NCBI GenBank assembly: GCA_014607495.2
Contig: CP053155.1
Span: 9,548,001 to 9,612,000, forward strand
Direction: 5' to 3'
Origin: Carposina sasakii
Lineage: Eukaryota; Arthropoda; Insecta; Lepidoptera; Carposinidae
Length of the DNA stretch: 64,000 bases
Positions 25,965 to 37,210 of this stretch are shown here, one piece after another. The position numbers and the translations under genes were made by a program. Every line of letters starts with the position of its first letter. Position 1 is the stretch's first letter. Below the pieces are notes generated by a model. The model searched no databases, was not told where the DNA came from, and saw only the letters and a program-made list of their open reading frames with translations.

Positions 25965-28654
25965 CGGCCCGCCCCCGGAGCGCAAGCGGCGCCGCAAGCG
26001 CGACGATCCGCAGAGCTCAGCATCGCTCGAACCCGACGACGACGACGGCGACATGAGTCCTGAGGAGGAGCCACGCAACACTCCGGCGGCACCAGCTGCA
26101 CCTGCGCCAGCGCCCTCGTCTGCACCCGCACCTACTTCACCTCCCGCCGCTCCTGATGCTGTAGACTTAACCTCTCGCCGAGACTCTCCACCCCTCTCCT
26201 CTGATGTCGAGCGGTTTGATGGCAAAATCGTCTACAACCCTGACGGTTCTGCCTACATAATCGAGGATCCCGACCTTTCAGAGGGTGAAACCAGTCTACC
26301 TGAATTACCTAAAATAGAACCCGGCTGTATTGTGGATAGTCGAGACAGCAATGTGGAGAGACAACTCGATTTTCCTCAGATAGCGAGCGCCTTCTATGTA
26401 TCAAGAAACCCATCATTGTACGGTGCTCTCTATGGAAGACTGGCAGCCGAAAGAGTGCGGTCGAGACCTGATGCGCCTGTAATGCATAGCTATAGAGTAT
26501 TTAGCTTCCGCGGAGGAAAAGATACTCCTAGGCCACTATCGCCACCTGCGGAATGTCCTGTCAGCGTGCCTGTTAAACCCATCCTTATGTGTTTTATATG
26601 TAAATTGAGTTTTGGCTATGCTAAATCTTTTGTAGCGCATGCCCAATCGGACCATAGTTTAACGTTACTTGATTCAGAAAGGGACGCTTTGTCGAGAGAA
26701 AACGCGTCTGCTATCATCCAGTGTGTCGGCAAAGATAAAGAACCACTAGTCTCATTTCTAGAACCAGTCGGTGCCGCAGCACCGAGAGTTTCTACTTCTG
26801 GAAGTCCTACTAATATGTCGGAACTTTCTAGCCCGTCGATAGATAAACGACCTGATTTAATAACACCTGAAAGAGAAAATGACTTGATGATGCCTAATGG
26901 TACTTGCGACGACAGGAGACCGAGTCCGTCGACGTGGAGGCCACCACGTTCATTAGCGGATTCAATGCTGCCCCAACATTCCTTGATCTCAGTGGCTCAC
27001 CCTCATACGATAAATGCATCAGTACAATCTCGTGCTAGCCCAAACTCTTCTCCTCCATTTCAAACAACTCCGCCGGCGTTTCTATCTGGTACAACGATAG
27101 GTGTTTGTCCAGACCATCTAGGAGGAAGGCCGTCTGGCGCTGATTGCCCAAAATGTGAGTTAATATTAAACTCTGGAAGACTGGGTGGTCCCCTTGCTGG
27201 TATGCACAGTCGTAATTCCTGCAAAACTTTAAAGTGTCCAAAATGTAATTGGCATTATAAATATCAAGAAACTTTAGAAATTCACATGAAAGAAAAGCAT
27301 CCTGAGGCTGAAACTAGTTGTATTTATTGTATCGCTGGTCAACCACATCCTCGACTAGCACGCGGAGAGACATACACCTGTGGATATAAACCATACAGAT
27401 GTGAAGTATGCAACTACTCTACGACAACGAAGGGCAATCTTAGTATACATATGCAATCGGATAAGCATTTAAACAATATGCAAGAGCTACAGAATGGAGG
27501 TAATCCTGGAGAAAGTAGTTTACCTCCTGCACCACAACATACACCACCAGGGGTTCATAAACCACCGCTACCGCATCATTCGCCCCTAGGTCAAAAGCCA
27601 AAACCAACATTCAGGTGTGATGTGTGCAATTATGAAACAAACGTAGCACGTAACCTAAGAATACATATGACATCTGAAAAGCATACGCATAATATGCTTG
27701 TCCTGCAACAGAACGTCAAACATATGCAGACTATATCAGCTTTACACCATAGACAACAAAGTCAACAACAACTAGAGAGTTTATTACATTTCCATGGTGG
27801 TGATGGCCCTCCACAGAATCCTGAAGCAGCATTAGCCGATATGGCATATAATCAAGCATTAATGATTCAATTGATGACTGGCGGTCCTGGACCATCACCG
27901 CCCGAATTAGGTGCCCACCTTGACGTCGGTCTAAACCCTGAAGCGATGGAACCGCCACCAGAACCTGCAGACCCAGAACCAGAAAGAACGTACCATTGCT
28001 GTATATGCAATTGCTTCTCAACAGACTCTTTAGAAGCGCTTGGACACCATCTAGCACAGGATAGAACAAAGATAAGAGAACAAGAAATCCTGGCGCTGGT
28101 CGCTGGACACTACGTATGTAAGCTGTGTACGTACAAAACGAACTTAAAAGCAAACTTTCAGCTGCATTGTAAAACGGATAAACATTTGCAGAGGCTACAG
28201 CATGTGAATCATGTAAAAGAAGGTGGTCCACGCAACGAATGGAAATTGAAATTCTGTGGCGGTGTTGGGACCGGTGGCGCTGGAGTTGGTGGCGTTCAAG
28301 TTCGGTGTTGTGCTTGTGATTACTATACAAATTCCGCCCACAAGCTACAACTGCACGCAGCTGGAGCAAGACACGAAGCTGCTGCTCTTCTTCTGAGACA
28401 TCTCCGAGAATGTGCTTCTCGCATTCCACGTGAACGTCCTCGAGTATACCGCTGTGCTCTGTGCGGTTTCGGTGCTCCTCATCGACTGCCTCTTCTACAA
28501 CATGTGCGATCTGTGAAACATTTACAGATGGAACAGATCCATCAGTTGCAACGACGATCTGAGGGTAAAGACCCAACGCCTGATGTCGCCGAGCTCTTCC
28601 AAGTCATTCCTCAACCGTCAGAGCTTCCAAGTCCATTCGACCAACAAGATAATG
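25930..28654 (+). CDS. zfh2: zfh2/ZFHX3-4-like transcription factor, coding exon A (N-terminal fingers)
   Basis: This is the first coding exon of a large zinc-finger homeobox protein, a nuclear DNA-binding regulator (zfh2 in flies, ZFHX3/ATBF1 and ZFHX4 in vertebrates). The start is the ATG at 25,930 in a good context (GCCATGC), forced by an in-frame TGA at 25,903. The first ~70 residues are Pro/Ala-rich with a basic run (ERKRRRKRDD) and an acidic run. C2H2-type fingers follow: LMCFICKLSF, TLKCPKCNWHY, YRCEVCNYST, FRCDVCNYET, YHCCICNCFS, YVCKLCTYKT, VRCCACDYYT and YRCALCGFGA. The paired CNYxTxxxxNLxIHM fingers are typical of this family. The exon ends at a GTACGT donor (28,655) in phase 1, joining exon B at 32,137 with the codon (GAT) intact. 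Large antisense frames over it are shadows. Confidence 0.88.
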
Positions 28655-29639
28655 GTACGTATATTTCACATTATTCTTGACATCTTACCAGAATTTAAAT
28701 GTCTTATAAGAATTTAGAAATCTGTACTTGGGTATATCGGAGATAGAGATTGGGTATATGTAAGATCCTACCTTTTGATATATATGTATACATAGCTGAT
28801 TAAAGTAATCTAGTTAGATAGCATTTTCGTTAAAATTTAATTGATCTCTAAACAAGGAAATTGCTAATAACTTTGAACCGTGACGATCTATTGTTATTGC
28901 GTAATTTCCTCGATGTATTGTCTCTATAAACTATTATAAGTTCATGATTACAAGAATGACATAATACGAGCGAAATATAACAAAAAGCGTTTCACAGTCA
29001 GTGCACTCGACTGAAACTAATGAAATGAAAAACAATCGTAGACGCGCGCGCAACTTCACTGTCTGATAGATAAGTGCTAGAGTTGTCTCATCTTGCCAAC
29101 AGATGTCACTAGCTGAAGCTTTTCACAATCGACTTATATAAAATATTATAATAAATATTGTTTTATTTCGTGCTAACAGATTTCGTAACATTATTTCAAT
29201 AAAGCGTAAAAATCCCATTAAAATTAATTCAACCAAAAACCATTACTTAGGTACTGGTGTTTGTATCGATAAAATAGTTATAACTGAGCGGACTTATGAA
29301 TGTGATTTCGAAACGTCACTATCGGTTTCCAATTTAAACCAATTCGTTTCTTAATCACTTTGGTTTGGATTTCATTCGAAATGAAAGGCGTCGTGCTAAC
29401 AAATTTACAATTAAAAACTTCGGTCGCATCCTTGAATTTGCGAAGATAATACTTAATACTCGTACGTGAATAAGTATTGACGAAGGCTTAATTATCACCC
29501 ACCGCGTGACCGTCACTTCGTGTTCAATCGACGGAGCAATCTCCATTTTAAGCGATGAGCATTTAGCGGAGAATTCGTAATCACAATAATGAGATAATTA
29601 CACACGGTCAAAATTTAATTTAAAGCGCGCATTAGAACA

Positions 29640-29900
29640 GGTTTCTTTAATAACGTACGCCTTACACGGTGTCGCCACAGTCGAAGGCCGTCATTGGCCG
29701 GAGGCGGCTCCGCCCCGCGCGCGAGGGAGACGGTAAGAAGATTTGAATTGAGAACGCGAATTTTCCATAAGTACCACACGCGGGACAATGACTCGCATTA
29801 CGTATGTGGCCGTCGCGCATTAAGGATGATTGCCCCTTGTGATGAGGCAGCTACATCATCTTACAATGTCGCGGCCGCATCGCCCGTCGCATCTTTATGG
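29640..29900 (+). promoter_or_regulatory. GC-rich intronic block, possible alternative promoter/first exon
   Basis: A CpG-dense patch (GGCCGGAGGCGGCTCCGCCC and nearby) lies inside the AT-rich intron and is followed by a consensus donor, GACG then GTAAGA at 29,733. An alternative first exon that splices to exon B would fit, but no TATA box or initiator is evident, so this is a suggestion. Confidence 0.3.
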
Positions 29901-30423
29901 CCACGGTGAAATACGATAAACTCTGAGAGATGTGGAGGCGAAAGAAATCCGGCTTTGCACCATTGTGTTCCTCATGTTTATGCTTATTACTTATTTTCAC
30001 CTTATTGAGCAGGTTTCGAACCATCGGTGCCGATATAACTACGTTTAGCTTTTACAAATAGCTTATAATTCACGATAATACCTACTGTACCGTCCGTCAG
30101 ATAGTTAATAACGGTAATATTGAGCTTATTTACATACGTATAACACTAGGCCTTATCTGTCATCTTTTGTTTTTGAGGTCCATGTAGATAATATTCCAAT
30201 CATTAATGTTAGACTTTTGTACATTACACACTACTTGCATAAATTATGAGAAAAGTATCTACCTAATAAAAACACAGAAGATACTAAATATATTTACCTA
30301 GCTGTATTCACTTTATTTTTATAGGTTGTTTGGAGCATTAGGTATTACTTAGACTGAACACTACGAGTATACTTCCACGCAAATGTCAATAGTCCTTATT
30401 AAGTTGATCTGATGAAAAAAGTA

Positions 30424-30648
30424 TAAAGGCTTGAGCTCACCGGATGGGTATGCGTGCACGTAAGCGTAGACGTGCGCGTACCTCTCAGTTTAATATATGG
30501 AACTGTCACCGCTTGACGTCTATGCTTACGTCTACGCATACGCATCCGGTGTATCCTGTCTCATACAGTTTCATACTTTACAACTCAGCGGTACGTGCAC
30601 GTCTATGCTTACGTGCACGCACACGCATCCGGTCTGCTCGAGCCTTTA
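30424..30648. mobile_element. 225-bp MITE with GCGTA-rich ends, copy 1
   Basis: The left end TAAAGGCTTGAGC plus ACCGGATGGGTATGCGTGCA is mirrored at the right end (TGCACGCACACGCATCCGGT, GCTCGAGCCTTTA). A third copy of the end sequence, in right-end orientation, lies in the middle (about 30,516-30,550). The sister copy is at 46,765-46,992 and has the same three-part plan. Subterminal short repeats of this kind resemble hAT-type MITEs, but the superfamily is not proven. Confidence 0.75.
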
Positions 30649-32136
30649 TTCTGGATTATGATATAAATAGATAAATGTTACATGATCAATATTGCATATT
30701 TAAAATCTGGACCAGTAATACCTACAAACGTTGCATATCCCCAATAATAGCACCTCGGCAAGACAGTTAAACATTCAGGATCCCATTGTATCCCTGACGC
30801 CACATTGTAAAAATCCTGACCTAAATCTCGCAAAACAAAACTCGCTGCACAATACTTTACTTTACGACGCTATAACGATGTGGTGTTTCCTTAGAAAAGG
30901 GCCTTTGTCCATTGACAAAAAGAGCTGGAGATCGCATTTATGCATACGTCCCTTTACCTGGCTATTGTTCTTGCTCCTACCAGACTGGACGGCGATATAA
31001 AATCATAAATAATCACATTCACTGGTCACTTTGAATTAGGGTCAGCTCTGAGTTTATTATTACACACATGTGATTTGCTTAGACCTCTCCCCTTCATTAG
31101 ATGTAACGGTTTTAACTTATTAAAACTATGGAACGAGTTTTCGAGAAGGGGCTAACTGGTTCCTATTTTGGACAACTGTGAGATAATTTGGGCTTTAATT
31201 ATAAAACGCAAATAAAGTATTGAAAGTTGTAACGAACTTGTATTAAGGATTTTCTTACCAAAAATGTTTCAAGATTGTTGGAACAAAAAATCCTTTTAAT
31301 TTTCGAATTCCACTTCGATTATTCCATTTTTTATATTACTTCTTATGGAATTCGAATACAATAGCCGGATGGCCGTCAGTTGCTCATCTAATAAAGTATA
31401 ATTGTAACGTTGAATTAACGAATCTTTGTGCACCCCACATTCGGCCGTCTCTTTTACCTTCCTTATTTAAGCGTAAACAATGCAGGCCAGCTTCTTTCAC
31501 ACGCTGCTGTGGACTTATCCCTGGTCAAATAATAATTGCACTCGCATATCTTTGTCCCTCTTACACCTATACATAACATACGTCTTACCGAATGCATTTG
31601 ATCCGCAGCGAAACGAAATATTAGAGAAATCTTTTGTAATAATGAACAATGATTGTTTGCCCGTCCTGTATCCTCTTTGTGTGCAAAATTACAATATACT
31701 TGTTACGTTTTGCGCCGATGATGTGTGCGTATGTACGGGATGGATAGAGCGATACCTTTGTCTTGTTGGGTCGTCTCAAACTAAACGAGTCCTACTAATA
31801 ATATAAAGGAATTCTTATTTTTAACTTCGATTCAGAAAAGTAACAAACGGTTGCACGGAACAATAGCGAGCTTCATTTGTAGGAATAATCTTTTTTGTAG
31901 ATAAATTTTGAGATAGACATTGTGTGGTGTTGTTGGCTATGCGACACTCAGATTTTATCCATTTGCCCTGCAGATCCCGGTGTGGGAGGTTCGTTTGGCA
32001 GATTTTTATTTTGTTACCACAAATATTTGCAATATAAAGTGGTAGTTATTTTAATAGTTATGTAGAACATTTTCTAGGTAGGGAGGGCTGTATGATTATA
32101 AAAGCAATTATTATAATTATATTTTTTTGTCAACAG

Positions 32137-34799
32137 ATAACAAGGAACCTATTGACCAGAAACCGGAACTAACCCAAGAGCAAAAGATGCTTCGATTTTT
32201 GGAGCAGCATCAACAGCAGCAGCAGCAACAACAACAAGCTCAGAATGAACGAGAAGATGACACCGATACACCTGGGCCCCACTCTTGCCCTTACTGCAAT
32301 TTCAGTTGCAGTAACGAAGCACGACTGCATGCTCATATCAATGCCATTCACAATGATCCTTCCAGGCATTTCATGTGCCCATTATGTCAAGATGCATTCA
32401 AGGATAGACCAGCCTTAGAAAGACATGTGATGCAGATACATTCTGTGAACTCTGAAGGATTGCAGAGATTGCTTCTGCTCGTAGACCAGAGCCACTGGTT
32501 AAACGGTGGCAACCAAGCCCAAAGTGAGTCAAGACCAGAAGACGAACGCGAAATATCTTCGCCAAGATCTGAAGGTTCTGCAGATGGTGAAACTGAACGT
32601 TGTTCTAGCTGCAGTCGCACCTTCCGGAACGTAGATGAGTTATGTCAACATCAGAATGAGTCTGGACATTTAGAACTAAAACAAACTCCTCAAGGCCCCG
32701 GCTATGTATGCTGGAAGAAAGGCTGCAATAGATATTTTGATTCAGCTCACGCTTTACAAAATCACTTCCGTGAAGCACATGCTCGGAATTCAATAGCAAA
32801 TATGTCGGTTTCTGAAAAGCACGTATATAAATACCGATGTAATCAATGCAGCTTGGCTTTCAAGACAATTGAGAAGTTACAACTACATTCGCAATATCAC
32901 ATCATCAGAGATGCTACAAAATGTGTTCTGTGTGGACGAAGCTTCCGATCAGTTCTGGCACTACAGAAGCACGTGGAAACATCGCACTCGGAACTTAATG
33001 AGGAAGAATTAAATGCATTTAAGAGGAGCCTCGCCTCTAATCCTCTATTACAATCTGCTCAGGGTACTGCCTTGGATGTTGTAACTGCTGAATTACTGCG
33101 AAAAGAAGCCCTCAGAACACCAGATGAGGACATGGCTGAACTTGAAGATAGAGATTCAAGTGCTACTGCTGCTGATGAATCTGGTCATAATGACGCTGAA
33201 AATTCTGATGACTCTATAATATACAAAGATCAGCAGTTTTTGGAAGATTATCTGAACTCTCAAGCAATGGCTGAAGACTCCTACAATGACCCTAATAGAA
33301 AATACAAGTGTCATCGTTGCAAAGTAGCATTCACCCGCCAATCATACTTAACGGCTCATAATAAAACACTTTTACACAGAAAAGGTGAAAAGTTAACATA
33401 TCCCATGGAAAAATACCTTGACCCTAACAGACCATTCAAATGCGACGTATGTAAAGAGTCGTTTACACAAAAGAACATCTTACTCGTTCATTATAACAGT
33501 GTGAGCCATTTGCACAAGTTGAAACGAGCTATGCAAGAACAACAGAACAATAATAACCCTCCCGTATCGCCCGGGGCTGGGTCCGCGCCCTCTAATCTTA
33601 CTCTCACACCTAAGAGTACTTCAAGTGAAGAGGACGACCGTAAACGCTATAAATGTAACATTTGTAAGGTTGCTTACACTCAAGGAAGCACATTAGACAT
33701 TCACATGAGATCCGTGTTACATCAAACTAGAGCAGGCAAATTGCAAGAACTAGCCGCAGCTGGCCACGTGGATTTATCGCGGCCATTAGTTGAACAACCG
33801 GACAGGACAGATCCCGCGAAAATCTTACAAGACGTGTTGTCGCCGAAAAATACATCCCCTTCATCAACTAGCAGTGGGGGACCGCGATCGTCACCCCCCG
33901 CGCGCCCAGGTAGCCCTCGATCCCCTCGCTCAGGTAGCGCCGTTTGCGATCGGTGCCACGCGTCATTTCCAAACGGTGAGTTACTCGACGCACATCGTGC
34001 GACCCTATGCGCATTCGGCGATGCGCGGGCGCATTCGCCATTAGGTGACGCAGAAGCGGCTGCAATTGACGAAATGGTAGCCAAGGGTAACCCACCCAAA
34101 CGAAACTCACAAATGTATAAACAATTATTAGAGACCTTTGGCTTTGACCTTGTCATGCAATATAATGAAAATCAACGGCGAAAATTGCAAGAGGAGCGTG
34201 AATTAGCTCGTGTACCTAGTCCGCCGCCACCTCCTCCAGAAGAGAAACCTCCAGACAGTGAAAGCAAGTCCACGTGCCAGCATTGTAATAAGGAATTTTC
34301 AAGTGTGTTTGTTTTAAAGACTCATTGTGAAGAAGTGCATAAAGACAAAGTGCCGCTAGAATTCTTGGAACAGTTCGCGGAACAGTTCAAATCGGAATAT
34401 GAAAGGAAATCTGGTGCTCCGAACTCGCCGCGGGCGGCGTCTCCGGCGCCTCAAGGTGACAGGTCACCGTCACCGCGCCCCGATGGCGGCAACTTTAGTG
34501 AGAACGGGAACGCGCAGGGTGAAGCTCAAGCTGGGGCATTGCTGGCTGCTCAGGTTCAGGAGATGCAGGCTGCGCTGAACATGCTCCAACTGCAGCAGCA
34601 GTTGGGCCAACTTCATCCAATGGTAGCGCAGATGCTCTCGTTGGGCCTTCCATTGGGCCTGAACATGGGGGCGTTGGCGGCGATGAACCTACAGCCTCCA
34701 CTCGTGCCCCTGATGTTGCCGCCTCCACCCTTCGACTCGATGCCCTTTGGACATGATGCTCAAATGAAACAACAGCAAATGTTACAACAACAGCAACAG
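32137..34799 (+). CDS. zfh2: zfh2/ZFHX3-4-like transcription factor, coding exon B (middle fingers)
   Basis: This middle coding exon begins in phase 1 after TTGTCAACAG and ends in phase 0 at CAACAG followed by GTTAGT (34,800). A poly-Gln run follows the first ~30 residues. About ten C2H2 fingers follow, among them HSCPYCNFSC, FMCPLCQDAF, ERCSSCSRTF, YVCWKKGCNRYF, YRCNQCSLAF, TKCVLCGRSF, YKCHRCKVAF, FKCDVCKESF, YKCNICKVAY, AVCDRCHASF and STCQHCNKEF. Pro/Ser-rich linkers, a Leu/Gln-rich segment and a second poly-Gln stretch end the exon. The finger order matches the mid-region of ZFHX3/4-type proteins. There are no stops or frameshifts. Confidence 0.88.
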
Positions 34800-35700
34800 G
34801 TTAGTGACAATGTACTTCGTTATTAATAGATAGGTGAGTTACGTACTATCAACTTAGGCTCCAGTGACATGCCTTAAGGTTTCATTTAGTTTGCACCGCG
34901 TTAATAAACTACCCTTTAATAGAAAGTTAGAAAAACATTAAAATAGACTTTTTTACTATTGACAAAATGTAAAACAATAAAAATATTGGCTGACTAGCAC
35001 AGATGTCAAACGTAAGAATATTCTTAACAATGATTTTTATGCCCTCTCCTGTTGTTTAGTGTTTCTCAAGACAAAGGCTCATTTTATGTAACTTTTTCAA
35101 AAATTATTGATACAATGAACAGATTGGTATGCAGCAGTAAAGAGTATGACTAGGAACTATCGTAGCTTAAAACGAAAAATTTTTAGAATCGTGTCAGCGG
35201 CTCCTTGGTTGATAGTACATGGCTTTCTAGTTTGTTGCACATTTTGTAAATACATTATTAATCTATCCAAAAATACCTAGGTTAATTGATTTGCAAAGTT
35301 CTTAAATTCAAATCGATCAGTTATGAAAGAGTTGCCTTTTAATTAAAAATATTATGATCGAAACCTAATTACATTACTTACAACTAAATTAATGATATTC
35401 AACTAACAACATTAATTACATAATTTCATGCTTCCCTGCTTACAAAATATTTAGATTAAACTGTCAAATTCTTGTAAATCAGTGTTTATCATTTTGTTTT
35501 AACTTTTAACCAGTAAAATAAATTGCATAAATATGAACGATATTTTTTCATATTAATTTTACCTAGATAATCGACATACTTAACTAATACTCATTACAAA
35601 AAATTCAACACTAACTATGTAATAGCGAATGTTATTGTTTATTGGTTGTTGTCAACAACTGGTATGGTTTAAAGTAATGTTATATTACTTTTATATATAT

Positions 35701-35962
35701 ACAGGATGTAACAGAAAGGGTATGTTAAGCGAAAAGCTATGTAAATAGCCCACTATAGAGAACCTATTTCCAAAATTTGAGACTCGAAGTGACATTTTTA
35801 TTTTTCAAGATTGTATGAAAATTCCTGAGATATTTAAAAATTCTCCATACTATCGGGAAAAATAAACATGTGATTTCGGGTCTTCAATTTTGTGAATAGG
35901 TTCTCTACAGTGGGCTATTTACATAGCTTTTTGCTTAACATACCCTTTTTGTTACACCCTGT
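35701..35962. mobile_element. 262-bp foldback MITE, ACAGGGTG family copy 1
   Basis: A nearly palindromic element. GTATGTTAAGCGAAAAGCTA and ATAGCCCACTATAGAGAACC on the left are mirrored on the right, and the ends are ACAGGATGTAACAG and TGTTACACCCTGT. It is flanked by TA-rich DNA. Copies 2 and 3 are at 42,747-43,012 and 45,189-45,489. Confidence 0.8.
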
Positions 35963-36340
35963 ATATTACCTATGTAATGTTTTGGCAAATAGTGTTACTA
36001 TCGGAATTGTAATATTAGTATGTACAGCTTTTTATTTAATTTAATGAATTAATAGATATAGATTACCTAATTTAGTAATATGAATCTGCACTTCCAATAA
36101 TTTTAAATATTGCTGTCTTACATGTGTTTTATTATGCAAAACATTTAACTAGGTTGAAATAAATTATGTATGTAAAGTATGGGGATAGTTTGGACGACTT
36201 GTTTTCCCTTTAAGCACCTAACCTACAATTGCACCTATACTACAATATGTCACTTATTTTATGCGAAAGTTTTAAATAAATAAATAAAAATAAAGAAAGT
36301 GGCTCATGTCTTGATAATGTCTAACCGATTGAGCCTTTTT

Positions 36341-36424
36341 CCACTGGACGACATGATCGCGACACGGCCCCCCATACTAGATGACGAAGTGTCGTGTTCG
36401 TGTCTTTGTCGTATCGTCCAGTGG
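36341..36424. repeat. 84-bp inverted-repeat element
   Basis: The first 26 bases (starting CCACTGGACGACATGATCGC) and the reverse complement of the last 26 (starting CCACTGGACGATACGAC) match with a few differences. It is a tiny MITE or hairpin inside a zfh2 intron; no second copy is seen in the window. Confidence 0.6.
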
Positions 36425-37011
36425 CAACCGCCCATTTTTAATAAAATTTCGTTTACATGTAAGATCATTAACAAAAGCAAATTTTTTTTTCAATACATTA
36501 TATAAGTCATTGAGTTTAGCTGAACATAAACTAGAATGTTTCATGTTGCTAAGTTTAAATACCAACAGAAATCAATTTTAACCACGATATCTATATTTCC
36601 TTACAGAGTTTACTTAAGTTAGATATGTTTTTTTATGGACAGTAATACTTAATCATAAGGAAAAAGGAATATCTTCATGGTTATAGATAACACTTGATTT
36701 TCGTTGCTTATCTATTTGAACTGGCAACAGAGGGTCATTGTTAAATACATAGATGGATATTATTATTAGAAACGTGTACTTGGATTCCCCGAAGTTACCT
36801 GGGTTACAATGCTGTAGAACAATGTATCACTGTATTGAATTTTATTTGTTTTGAGATGAATAGGTACCTTTTTAAGAAAGGATGCTTCGTCTTAAGTCTT
36901 TGTGTACCAAAATTCATTAAGATCTGATTAGTGTTTTTAACATGATAAGGTAACTTGTAAGTTTATGTTTATTAAAGACAAGTGGTCGCCCGCAACAAAC
37001 AAAATGTCGAA

Positions 37012-37132
37012 ATTATCTGGGATAAAAACATTTTTCCGGGATAAACCTATATGTTAAGTGGGACCTGTCACAATATATTCCTGAAAACTGCATCGAAATC
37101 GGTTCAGATGTTTCTAAGATTAGTATGCACAA
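37012..37132 (-). repeat. dispersed TE fragment, copy 2 (pair with 481-587)
   Basis: The reverse complement matches 481-587 across the words GAACCGATTTCGATGCAG and CCCACTTAACATATAGG. It lies close upstream of the acceptor of zfh2 exon C. Confidence 0.6.
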
Positions 37133-37210
37133 ACATCGATCCGTTACAATTTTATTATTATGTATAGAATAGAAGATAGACTATCACTAATCTCATTTTA
37201 TTGTTTGCAG

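Larger units (their letters stand above)
28655..32136 (+). other. zfh2 intron A-B
   Basis: Bounded by donor GGTACGT and acceptor TTGTCAACAG, both in phase 1. It holds a GC-rich block at 29,640-29,900, a MITE at 30,424-30,648 and otherwise AT-rich DNA. Frames of 89 and 108 codons at 30,731-31,000 and 31,480-31,806 show no domain or splice support. Confidence 0.75.
34800..37210 (+). other. zfh2 intron B-C
   Basis: Phase-0 intron between donor GTTAGT and acceptor ATTGTTTGCAG. It contains an ACAGG-ended foldback MITE (35,701-35,962), an 84-bp inverted element (36,341-36,424) and, within 80-200 bp of the acceptor, a TE fragment (37,012-37,132). The rest is AT-rich without features. Confidence 0.75.

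Noticed and set aside
27731..28576. 281-codon minus-strand open frame
   Set aside because: Antisense shadow of zfh2 exon A; its composition follows from the zinc-finger codons and there is no domain of its own.
31480..31806. 108-codon plus-strand frame in zfh2 intron
   Set aside because: No recognisable motif, AT-rich low-complexity surroundings, no splice signals linking it to zfh2.
33722..34156. 144-codon minus-strand frame over zfh2 exon B
   Set aside because: Shadow of a GC-rich part of the exon.
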